Of a DNA stretch of 64,000 nt, positions 23,401 to 32,919 are shown one piece after another. The position numbers and the translations under genes are program-made. The stretch comes from Theileria orientalis strain Shintoku. Lineage: Eukaryota; Apicomplexa; Aconoidasida; Piroplasmida; Theileriidae. The stretch spans positions 1,955,512-2,019,511 of the forward strand of contig NC_025263.1 of the NCBI RefSeq assembly GCF_000740895.1, written 5' to 3'. Under the pieces are notes generated by a model, which searched no databases, was not told the origin of the DNA, and saw only the letters and a list, made by a program, of their open reading frames with translations. Each line of letters opens with the position of its first letter. The stretch's first letter is position 1.

Positions 23401-24667
23401 TGATCGACTTGGTACTAATCATAATTTCACCGTCCCAAATTATCGTTGTTTAAGTCACCAGCTACATAAGTACTATGAAGAAAACGAAGCTAGTATTAAA
23501 TATGAGTGGAGTCTTGGCCAGTCTCAGTTGAATTTTGAACTTAGACTAAGTTTGTTTGAAAGCAAATTAACACTAATCGATCACCAAAAAAGATTAATTC
23601 CCCCTTTAAAATACACACAAACTGATTGTAGAGATAAAAATACTATTACTGTTTACTTTTATGAACCTGAGGGACCTGGTTCCTCTATCGTTGACAGAGT
23701 ACCTCTTATGTTTAAATTGAAAGATCGGTTTTTTGTTCCCATAAGTAAAGAAACTTATTTTCATCAATGGCAAGAGGCTGATGTTCAGATATCCGATAGT
23801 TCCTTTAAGGCCACGTTGGATACTGTAAACTCAATGCTAAATGAAATTGATTTATCAAAGATTAATAACTACGGATTATCACTTTGTGCAAAATACTCGT
23901 TTTTTAAAAAAGGTGAACTCAGTACGAAACGCATTAATGTTAGCTTATTTTCCAATTCGAAACACCTAATCCGTGTACACGACACTTTTAACAAGTTTAA
24001 AATATCCAAAATTAAGCCCATTCCCAAGTGCTCATTTGGCGAGATTTCATCACATCTTAAAAATAAAAACATCGTTCAAGTGGCAGTGATTTTCAAAATG
24101 GGCTATATTCGAAACCCAGAGCTGATACTAATAAATGAACATTTCAGCAATGATAACTGCCTTACATGTTGCTACTACTACAGGTTTGAACAGAGACCAA
24201 AACCTTTTGAATACAAGTTCCAGGATGTTCCGAACGGTCTAAGCCTTATCGATAAACTAACCAAAGTAGAAAACTACCAATGGAACAATGTTGAGCACTT
24301 GACACCTATAATTGAACTGCTCAAAGAAATAAGTAGAAACAAACTGGAACAAAAAATTCACAATCCTGATTATGATAGCACTGATTGTAGAAACCCCTCT
24401 CATCCAGTACCAAATGATGATCAGTGCGAGGAACTTGCTTTCGATGAATCTATAGAAAACCCAGATCCAAAGGCCAAAGATCTTGACCCTCTTCAACCTC
24501 CTGGAACCGGCAGCAGTGATCCCTCTCATCCCGTTTTAACATGGCGTGCTGTCGTTGATTACATTAAAGAGCATCCCGAGATCGTCTATGGCCCTGGATC
24601 TGGTGTGACTGTGGCTGGCAGCGCCTACTCTCTCTACAAACTAATTCTGGTTTTTAAGAATAAGTAA
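20498..24667 (+). CDS. Large AT-rich repeat-domain protein, lineage-specific
   Basis: Single uninterrupted exon of 1389 residues; the ATG at 20498 is the first in-frame methionine. The protein is Lys/Asn/Ile/Tyr rich and AT-biased, unlike its neighbours. It consists of alternating related modules. One type ends in a strand with V.VYFY...VPLL.....Y.PKSK.EY...W (three copies, near residues 410-450, 745-775 and 1050-1090). The other begins L..IN.ELNEI....YG and contains PLL(I)..G (copies near 475-610, 790-920, 1105-1240). No signal peptide is seen at the start; the C-terminus has Pro/Asp-rich linkers and a hydrophobic end (GSGVTVAGSAYSLYKLILVF). The PLL/W pattern resembles large Theileria hypothetical-protein families; no function is known. 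Confidence 0.8.
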   Translation: MVDINLYEKNENYSTNSYRISISKSAYNTNFLKVIYEITYYENFPVFWSASSFYVYIKEKKGNSISFTYYPYFFNDIIDNIEVFFSENHPNNPLIVGLKPKGEEIKYYTFRYLRSIEKLNKFPENINFQIKNLETELITENNIRNKLEFKINEISKNYYTKSDSKLFAPFVEYNYSVDREEFYGPYTLSTDKLLNYKEKNYIENSLLISVKNKSFDFINVYYSDNNIALLVEFLDYPCGTGSCKSFYFKRLSKIENKWKLIENELELINVLNQKKLVLEQIFYLINESIKIYINKNTPNTGYSAKIINNSSDINSQIFKEVEHNITIREDTRLSASKYTCFYHDLSEITSRDENDVYDVSGLRLFVNCYFAKNENSVVNDFEIKLYNNKGTDQKIIYYNPNLDTHGHEHYVYVYFYDNDNVPLLLYQGEHWYKPKSKIEYFDKWIEEAELKDSKPKKINQFLSDNKVLIELKKINRELNEIILDYSTSYGLNLNKKQILSGFETIRIIAIKNEQRVRYGKITHSTKNKGDLGEIKKKGLILEENEKGKSLSDIISRQIKTIFNNLVCYYHISDLNYELPLLLCIGSLDSDNETSSIFYERVDITERSKWKKIDEIKPFQEDQVLTNKINDIYYNFSKSVIIEIEKQGIIGYDFKLVDNLNSGSPSSSGIDSKISVTEKHNLLSNSDYTCFEHSIPLMQLSIDKFHIGGLKFYISSRKILTSLDDNFSKSPIYYKQGKNKVCVYFYHCDSVPLLVSYNNQYYKPKSKNEYLAKWVKMPNIEDPSKQLLTQLDSINAELNEVNIMKITNGSSYGISGEKSGDFSPARINVKACKNNFFRKVTHTTVNKFGVGKILYNGAQIQSIEKRNSFNEVSVYYLNTDIKYTKPLLISLGSVGSFNFERKWYSITGTEENIWSSNTNTHNTFLNIKKKLIVLHSKYLIPLNVILENQSHYNNTFTTPDDTHTGVINIDRLGTNHNFTVPNYRCLSHQLHKYYEENEASIKYEWSLGQSQLNFELRLSLFESKLTLIDHQKRLIPPLKYTQTDCRDKNTITVYFYEPEGPGSSIVDRVPLMFKLKDRFFVPISKETYFHQWQEADVQISDSSFKATLDTVNSMLNEIDLSKINNYGLSLCAKYSFFKKGELSTKRINVSLFSNSKHLIRVHDTFNKFKISKIKPIPKCSFGEISSHLKNKNIVQVAVIFKMGYIRNPELILINEHFSNDNCLTCCYYYRFEQRPKPFEYKFQDVPNGLSLIDKLTKVENYQWNNVEHLTPIIELLKEISRNKLEQKIHNPDYDSTDCRNPSHPVPNDDQCEELAFDESIENPDPKAKDLDPLQPPGTGSSDPSHPVLTWRAVVDYIKEHPEIVYGPGSGVTVAGSAYSLYKLILVFKNK

Positions 24668-24710
24668 ACAAGCTAAATATTAAAATGCACGTATAAAATT
24701 CATTAGATTA

Positions 24711-27700
24711 TTAAACCAATATTTTACTCAATATGTCTCCCATAAGTCCCAGGAACTCGTAATTCACTATGGTGTGGAAGTTTGAGTCAATTTGTATGTA
24801 CTCGTTGCGGCCGTTCTTTATATGCTCGTAAAAGGTGTTGGCGCCCTAAATTAATGTTAACAGCTGATAGTTATGCGACGTTCACTAATTACACATATAT
24901 CTATCAATCCCTGAGTCTATCTAATTGCGCTTTCTGCATTTTATCCTCACTTACAGTAACGTGGCATCTGTTGTCGCTGGTGGAATGCAATATGAAGGTC
25001 TTCAGGTCCTTCGGGTAGCGTTTAAACTTCTCAAACACCGCGTCGCAGGCCTTGAATATCTGCAAAACCTTGAGGTGGCGGTGCTTGAACACGTAGTAGT
25101 AGGCATCCTGTTCATTAGTATTAGTTATTGGTTGAATATGTATTGTAAGTATTTAGAGTATTTATGCCATAAAAAGATGGAATCACCACCTATCACTAGT
25201 AGTTGTAGCTATTTATCTGAATCTTGCTGGTGCTCACGTTGAACAAATTGTACACTCGGAACGAGTCCGAGTACATCCGTGACAGGCTCCCAGGCGACGG
25301 CTTCGTGGGAATGAACAGCGAGGTTATGCCGGACAGGAAGGGGTACAGGTGCCTTCCCACCCTTCCACACTGCTCCTTTATGTTGTACATTCCGTTCAGC
25401 GAGAGGAACTTGTCCACCAGGTTTGGATTCGTCATGGCGCAGTTCACGCAGCTCGACGAGGCCGACACGTGGTTCACTATCGCCTGGACCGCTATGTTTG
25501 CCCCCATGCTGAAGCCAACCAGCACGTACTTGCCTGGCCTCGGCCGCACTCCTCCGGCCAGAGTGTCACTGGACGTCTGTCCGTGGTCAAAGAAGCGACC
25601 CGACTTCACGATGCTCACGTACTGGAGCAGGTCGTCGACGTAGTCCTCGTACTTCTCCGCGAAACACTTCAGGTCGCGCGCCCCCTCGGAGAGTCCGTGA
25701 GACTGCAGGTCCATGCTGTACACGTTGTAGCCCATCTTGTTCAGCAGCTCCACGAACGACCCCGTGTAGCTAAACGACCTGAATACGTCCAGGAGGTCGT
25801 CTCCGTAGTAGCTTGAGCTGTTGAAGAGCTCCCCGTACTTGCGGTAGTATCTTTTGGACAAGAGGTACTGGGCGTTCCTTGAGCTGGTAGTGCCGGCGCT
25901 GTGTGCGTTCGGTGTGCTGTCTGTGGTTGAGTCCGACAGTGTCAAGCCGGAACCTATATAATTATTAGCACAAACTACATAACCACCATCAAGTATTAGC
26001 GCTAACTACATAGCCACCGTTAATATTAGAAATAGGTAGATGAGTTAATACCCTAATATTAACTTACCTTCCGTGGTGCTGACCTCCTTCGTCGTCACCG
26101 CCAACACGTTGTACTTGGGAACGTGACTCAGGTACGGGTTCAGGTTCAGGTAGCTGTTTTTTTGCAAAAACTTGTTCACGTTCACGGTCATAAACGACTC
26201 GAGGAACGTCGAGGCCAGGCCGCCCACGAGTATCACATTCTTTTCGCTGTTGCCTATTGCCCTTGCTGAGAACAATCTCGCCGAGTGAAAGGCTCGCGTG
26301 GGCCCGAAGCGCCTGCTCGAGGGCAGTGAGGTGTCGAAGCCGCTCGCGGCGAAGGGGTTCCCCAGCCCTCGATGCAGCTTCCACAGCCTGTCGCGCAGCC
26401 TCGTCCTCCTCGTCACTCTGCCCTCGGCCCACCTCATGGTTCTGTTGCTCCAGGCGGCCCTGAGGTTGCTCGCTGGGCTCAGTGGCATGCACAGCGTCCT
26501 CTCCGGGAAGTTGCTGGTGGCCTGCGACCATCCGTTAACTGAGCTCAATAGTGAGGCGGCGCTCAACTCGTCATAACTGGCAGAGGCACTGTTGAGCCTT
26601 GCGGCAGTGAAATCCCTTGAGCCGCTTCCCAGGACTTCTCCTCCCCAGGCGCTCAGGTGATCCGGCTGCAGCCTGTGCCTGAACACTCTCCTTGGGTTCG
26701 AGTAGTTTTCTGCCGGCGAGAAGTACGTCTTTATCAGCAGGTTCTTCTTGTTTCTGAAGCTGCTCGTGAAAATCTTCCCCATGAACGGCTCTTCGCGCGG
26801 CCTCTTCTTCAGCAGGTCGCTCAGCTTTATGTTCTTCATTTGGCTCGGGTTGGTCACTCTTCCGCTCGCTCTCTCGCTCAGACGTGCGCTCAGCCTCCCC
26901 GAGTTCCTCAGTCCTCTGCGTTTAGTGAATCCCAGCTTCCCTCCAGAGGTGAGCCCTGCGATCCCCCGCACTCCGGGCAGGTTTGCCATCTTCAGCCTTA
27001 TGATGCTCAGGTTCGCCTTGAGCGTTTTAAGGTTGTTGCGCAAGCGTGCGAAATGGCTGCTCGAGAGCACGACTCCTCTGTTCGCCAGGCTGAAGCTCGA
27101 GGACCTGCTCGTGCTCTTAGTGCTGAGCATGCTGTAGGTCCTTCCCATCCTTCCACTGTTGAGTGCGCTCTCGAAGCCCGTGCCTACGCTCTTCATCGTG
27201 CTCATCATGCTGAGACTTCTGTTCAGCGTCGTTCCGCCTACTTCTGCATTCTGTTTCTCTGCGCTTCCTAACTTGGTCATGTTATACGTGTTGCTCAGGT
27301 CCGCGCTGTTGAGACTCACAACGTTCGCTGCTCCGTTAAGCTCCGACCCTGCTACATTCACTCCTCCCAGCGGCCCCAACTCCTGCAGATACGTGGTCCT
27401 CTCGGCCCCTGTGACGTACGTGTAGTTCGAGAAGGACCTCATGTACTGCGTGAAGCTCACGGACACCCAGAGACCGTCCTTCTTCAGGAAGTACAGTGCG
27501 TTCTCGCCGCTGTTCGTGCTCAGGATCAGGTAGAAGGACGCCAGGTCGCCCATGTAGTAGTGCAGGTTTAGGTAGAGGATGTATTCCGAGTATCCTGAGG
27601 TCAGACGCAACTTCTCCAGTTGCACCTCCTTCAGGATGAAGCCAGGCCTCGGCGTCACGCACACGTTCGTGATGGTGTGGAAGTGGTTTTTTACGATGTA

Positions 27701-29170
27701 AAAGCACTCGTTCAGGTGGCCCAGGTCGTCCACCTCTTCGGACTGTGAATAAGAGTTTCTGGCGCTTTGAGTTGGCTCTGAAACGTCCAGTTGCTGTTCC
27801 ATTCCCCTAAAGGCCTCGCTCAGCTCATCTAGACTGAGCTGTATCTTCTTGTAGTAGTAGCAGTAGAGGTCCTTGTCCAGGTTACACACTTCGTTGTTCA
27901 GCCCCGTCCTTCCGAAATCCAACTCGAAGTAGCCAAAGTAGGCTGAGCGCGATATTCTGTTCCAGCGCATAAAGGACTTCTTGAAGAACAAATCCGTTTT
28001 AAAGTACTTTGAACCGTTCTGTGGTTCAGGGCCTCTGCGGGTGCCATAGGTCATTTTCAAGCCTTCTGAGCCCATTCTCGTCACATACTCGTTGCTAGAC
28101 GCTTTATTTGCATTGCTTTCGTCTGAGGGTTCACTTACAGGCCCGAATAATCTTCTCGATACTCCAAAGTATCTTGCGTATCTACTTCCGAACCCTGCTC
28201 CTGACCCCTCAGGCGACCCGTTTACTCCTGCCAACACTGTATCTAGGTCCATTCCTGGGTCCAGGTAGCCCTCTATCACCAGGTGCAGGTATGAATAACT
28301 TGCCTTCGGGTGTGCGAAGACTGTGGAGCACCGAAAGTTCGGCGACGTGGCTCTCCACACGTCCTTCCTCCCGTCCTTAACTGCGTTAATCTTGTAGCCC
28401 ACCCCTGGCACGTACACGTCCACCAGTAGTTTCGATGACTTGTTAACGAACACCTTCTTCTCGTTCGGCTTCGTGATCACCAGTTCCAGCTCTTGCAGCA
28501 CCTGGCTCGACTCAACTAGGCGGTGGAACCTAAGGTAGAAGTTCTGCGAGCTTATTTTCACCCATTCTAGTGCGGCCTCCTCCTTTACCTCCTCAAATAC
28601 GCTCTGCCCATCCAAACACGCAGCCAGATCTGCGTCACTCCTTGCGTTTAAGTCTACACATTGATTTGAGGTGTGCTGGCCGTTGAACTGGAGCTGATCT
28701 GGACATACTTGACCGTGTTTGCTCGAGAGATCAGCCTTGAAGATCTCCTTTGACAGGTACTCATTGTTCTCTAGCACATCCGCATCAGTATAGTGTGTAC
28801 ATTTGCTGGGTATATCCGATAATGTTGCTTCTGGCTTGGGGCGGCGAACTCTCTCACTCTCGGAGCTTGAATCTCTCTCTATTGCTCTACGGTTCACGAA
28901 GTACGAGACTTCCTTGAGCCCGTCGCTCACGAACGATATGTGGAGCAGCAGTGGCTGGCCTTCTGAGCGGCAAACTATCACTTTTGTGCAAAACGATCCT
29001 CCGTCGCTTTCCCACAGCAGCTGGTTGTTATGGAACACCCGGAAGAGTTTACACGGCTGTTTCGGCACGTAGTGATAGTTTACTAACTTGTATATGTTCT
29101 CCTTCCAGAAATAGAAGTTTTCTGACTCTGTGCTTGACAGGTCGAGCGACAGCTTGCAGTTCATTGTCAT
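24711..29170 (-). CDS. FAINT-domain / alpha-beta hydrolase fusion
   Basis: Four exons on the minus strand: 29170-26068, 25953-25238, 25107-24955, 24845-24711, in phase, 1368 residues. Residues 1-640 hold about three FAINT-like units (for example LFRVFHNNQLLWESDGGSF, GYKINAVKDGRKDVWRAT, LYFLKKDGLWVSVSF). Residues about 640-970 are Ser/Arg-rich and low complexity. From about 975 an alpha/beta hydrolase domain begins (EKNVILVGGLASTFLESFM), with YNVYSMDLQSHGLSEG, the nucleophile elbow GFSMG (Ser ~1183), HSTSDNR (Asp ~1318) and DSNFHTI (His ~1348), a complete Ser-Asp-His triad as in monoglyceride-lipase/lysophospholipase-like proteins of apicomplexans. The first exon runs unbroken from FAINT into the hydrolase, so the fusion does not depend on a splice guess. 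No signal peptide is evident. Confidence 0.82.
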
Positions 29171-29595
29171 TTAAGACATTGTTTTACTTCAATTTAGTCT
29201 ATACAACACAAATTTAAGCAATTAATCTTATTTTACTTATATATATCTTGTTTAGTATATTTTTAGCTTTATTTTTTATTTTTTTATTATATCCTTCGTA
29301 GTGACCTCTCGGACACCACTAAGCTTATATACTCAATTCAATCAATCATATTGCTTTTTATTTTTTCTATCTTCTTTCTTTTACTGTATTTCTTATTCTT
29401 ATTTTTTAATTTTATTATTTCTTTACTTTTTTTATCACTACTTTACACCTATTCCTTATTTCATTATCCGCCTCTCACTACTTAACACACAATTTACTAT
29501 TTTTTATTTAATTCTTTATAAAATGATTCTAATGTTCAATTGTACATATTTATTATCACGTATAATCTAATTATAACGTGTATTACAAAGCAACA
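29171..29595. other. pyrimidine-rich intergenic region
   Basis: About 29270-29560 is strongly T/C-rich on the + strand. It lies upstream of the FAINT-hydrolase gene and downstream of the VPS22 gene, both minus strand. No gene seen. Confidence 0.5.
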
Positions 29596-30496
29596 CTAGT
29601 ATGTGTTTATTAGTGAGGGAAACCAGAAGTACATATTTTCATACCCATTTCCTAATTATAACCTTATGTGTTTATCAACTTACCCTCCTCACTGTTTTCA
29701 AAGTCTACCCATACTAGTCCAAGCCTACTTAACTCCCACAGGACCACCTGCGCCTGCTCCTGCGTAAACCCGCAGTGGTCCGACACGTCCTTTGAGTTGA
29801 TTCCTCTTCCCAGCTGTGAGGATAGACTCAGACACTTTTCTTGCGATTCTGTCAGCTCAACATCCGACAATAGATAGTGCCTCCCGCTGATTTCAGTCAA
29901 CTGGAAACCTAAATGCTTCAGCTCGTTGGCTGCCCTGAGCACCTCAGTTTCCGTTACCCTGTAGCTCTCTGGTATTAGAGACACAATGTAGCTGAGTTCG
30001 TATATTCCTCCGTTTTCGTTCCTGGTGCTTGTGCATATTTCCACCATCAGTGTGCACAGTTCCCCTAGCCTATTGCTACTGGGGGTCAGAAGGTCTATTG
30101 CAGTGTTGATAGATGGAAACCTAATCAATGGAGTATTATGAAAGGGTCAATGGTAGAAGTCAATAATAATAATTAACGGTAAACGATAACAATAGCCACT
30201 AACAATAAACGTTCAGTTAACTAAATCGCCTACTTGTGAGAGCCATTCCTTTGCTGTGGCAACAGTGGATCGATTGATAATGTGTTCAGCATCTCCAAAA
30301 ACTCCAGTCTAAACTCTGGATCCGTGTGGATCAGCCTCCTGTACTTCGCTAGAAGCGCCTCGAAACTATGTCTGAAGTCGTTAAGGACTCTCAGCAACTC
30401 CTCTTTGTTCTTCTTCTCCAGCTCCTCCGAAAGCAGCTCAAGCCGCTCCTTGGATTCCTTTTCAGTTAATATTTTATCAATGCCAACCTTCCGCAT
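29596..30496 (-). CDS. SNF8: ESCRT-II subunit VPS22/SNF8
   Basis: Three exons, 30496-30234, 30120-29684, 29651-29596, in phase, 251 residues, the usual SNF8 length. It starts MRKVGIDKIL (compare M.RRGVG), has an N-terminal helical region, DPEFRLEFLEMLNTLSIDPL typical of the EAP30 family, then two winged-helix domains with ICTSTRNENGGIYEL, AANELKHLG, and the end LSRLGLVWVDF followed by Y.FWFPSL. ESCRT-II acts in sorting of membrane proteins into multivesicular bodies. Confidence 0.9.
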
Positions 30497-30603
30497 TTTA
30501 ACCTACTCACTGTTAATAATAGGGAACTATACACAGAAATCTTTGCTCTGACGTACCTTTTGACAATTTGGTTTAAAGAATAAACATACAACAATATTAT
30601 ACA

Positions 30604-31320
30604 CTAGTTCTCTCCAAACCTTCTTCTAAGCAGGCGCTTAGTCACCTCTAAATTTGTCTTAACATTATGGCTTTGTGCCCATGAATCTACTGGAAAACTA
30701 TTCAACTGCGATCTGAAGGTACAATTAACTGGCAAGTTAGACAATGCTCGTTGGAAGGCAACAAAAATCGGCAACTCTCCTGGAACGAAAGGACTCAGTT
30801 GTGGAAGACGGATAATTGGGTACCCTAAATGGAATATTAGTGCTATTTATGAATCTAGAAAACTAGATTTGTGTGTATTCTATTATTGATGTTGCCGAAA
30901 TGTGTAACATTAACTACTAATTAAACCAACATAGACTTCTAAAAAAGACAAACACATGTATATAGACTCAATAGAATCGTAAAAATAATGTAAATATCAC
31001 ATATAAAATTAATTCTCACCTGCTGGAACCCTTGCCACGTGGTGATGGACTCTCCCCTTACCCTGGCCCATTTTCACTCCTTCTGGCTTCTTCGTGACTG
31101 GATAGGTAGCATGGGCATCCACTATGCGCTCCGTCTTCTTTTTTAGCACTCTTTTCAGAGCCATTCTCACCTTTTCCAGAGCTTCTGCCTTGATTCTTCT
31201 TGGGGTAAGTGTGACTAGTGTTTTTCCCAGTCTTATTTCTGGGTTTTTGAGAGGTACGATCCTCCCTTTCGGGGCCTTGTAATTGATAGGGAGAGGCGCC
31301 TTAAAAAACACTGGGGGCAT
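30604..31320 (-). CDS. Mitochondrial (organellar) ribosomal protein uL16
   Basis: Two exons, 31320-31020 and 30824-30604, in phase, 173 residues. The core matches uL16: KGRIVPLKNPEIRLGKTLVTL, RRIKAEALEKVRMALKR, YPVTKKPEGVKMGQGKGRVHH, VARVPAG/YPIIRLP, and FQRALSNLPV. The GKG motif and the VTKKP element are diagnostic of the bacterial-type family, so this serves an organelle ribosome; I favour the mitochondrion because apicoplasts usually encode their own copy. No strong leader is visible, and an upstream exon cannot be excluded. Confidence 0.85.
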
Positions 31321-31603
31321 TCTGTTGAGCTATTAAAATGTGTTCATACGTTATTCATATTTGCTCATAGAATATTAGTGTTATTTAGGGGATTTACAAT
31401 TTATTCATATCTGTGTTAGCTCGTTAAACCCATAAATATAAATAACAAACTGGAATCACAGTTATTACATTCGTATTTAGTAATTATGTGGGTATAAACA
31501 CACGTCAACTCTACACACACGAAACATGTTATAATATGTAAATTACAATATAAACGCTACTGTATGAATATATCTAAAATTTTGGCTGACAATAATAATA
31601 GAC

Positions 31604-31676
31604 CAACGGCGACGGGACTCGAACCCGCAATCTTCGGTTCCGTAGACCGACGCCTTGTCCATTGGGCCACGCCGTC
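31604..31676 (-). tRNA. tRNA-Arg (anticodon ACG)
   Basis: A full cloverleaf can be folded on the minus strand: acceptor GACGGCG/CGCCGTT, anticodon stem TCGGT/ACCGA with loop CTACGGA, and T arm GCGGG-TTCGAGT-CCCGT. The anticodon is ACG (reads CGN arginine codons after inosine modification). No intron. 73 nt without CCA. Confidence 0.93.
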
Positions 31677-31934
31677 AATTTAAGGGGCGGAATCTTTAAT
31701 TTAAAATAATTTCAAAGACCATTTGAGTATAAAAACTGTCAAATAATAATTGAAAATATATAAAGAAATATTCTAGTCGTAATAATATGTACATATAAAG
31801 TTGTAGGGAATAGAGAACTATATAGATTTTAATGATAGCGATATTTCATTAATAGCATTTAAATTTCAAATATATGATTATTTTTATAAAAATTTTCTTA
31901 AACTATATAAAAACAAAAATTGGGTATAATGAGG

Positions 31935-32007
31935 GGCGATGTGGCCTAATGGACAAGGCGTCGGTCTTCGGAACCGAAGATTGCGGGTTCGAGTCCCGTC
32001 GTCGCTG
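31935..32007 (+). tRNA. tRNA-Arg (anticodon TCG)
   Basis: Cloverleaf on the plus strand: acceptor GGCGATG/CGTCGCT, anticodon stem TCGGT/ACCGA, loop CTTCGGA giving anticodon TCG, T arm identical to the ACG gene. The two genes are nearly identical from D arm to T arm and point away from each other, 258 bp apart. Confidence 0.92.
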
Positions 32008-32919
32008 TTTGAAAAACAGTTACGTTTAATTATACTAAGTTATTAAATTTATATTACTTTTTTTACAGTAGCGACGCCAGTAGAACAAGTGACTCCTCAG
32101 GTACAAAGCCAAAGATGTAATAAAAAACTACACACCTGCTCAGAAAAAAATAAAAAACAGGTAAATAAAACGTCAATTGGTTTAAACAACACTGTTAATA
32201 AAGTGAAATGCCTTTTTTACCAGAAAATTCTGGTGTAAATAGTGTGGAAATTATATGCTCCCCAGAGAAACCTCATTCAACCAATACACACATTTAATCG
32301 CCCATACACACCATAAATAATTGTTTATTGCAACAAATTGTATGTAGTTTTGAATAACCATGGGGTTGTATTCACTCTCCCAAAACAACTAGCCACCAAG
32401 CAAATTCATCAGTGAGATTTTAAATAGATTAGTAAATGCCCCGTGTTTTATTAAGTTTTACACACCGTTTTAACCTTTGCTTAAAATCTACCTGCTCACA
32501 TAATTGATTTGTTAAGTCTAATTTAACGTTTTTGGGGCCGGCTACACCTTGGATTCTATGTGTATCTCAGTTAATGATCTCCTTGCTTGATTATATAGAT
32601 ACTTGAGAAAGGCAATTTACATTTACCTCTATTCATATTTATCAGAAGATATTAGGGGGACACAAGATGACCTAATCTCATCATGTGATGTTGTTTTATA
32701 TTTGTTAAAGATCAAACGTATTTTTTCTTTTAGTTGATATTTGAATAATAGTGGAAACTATTTACCTAATTTTTAGGTAAAGCGAGAATTACACAGAGTG
32801 TTGTAATTAGATTTGAAGATAAACTGACACGTAAAATTTAGTTGTAATATAAATAAGTAGCCTTGGAAGTAGATCGAGTTGAACACACATAGGATAGTAA
32901 ACTTGTAAAATATAAATCA
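32008..32919. other. intergenic, no gene seen
   Basis: AT-rich 0.9 kb between the tRNA gene and the CDP-diacylglycerol synthase gene. A short T run follows the tRNA at about 32058 and could be a Pol III stop, but otherwise nothing is recognised. Confidence 0.45.

Noticed and set aside
26064..27707. Several long ORFs on both strands across the FAINT-hydrolase gene
   Set aside because: They are out-of-frame shadows of a GC-rich Ser/Arg coding region.
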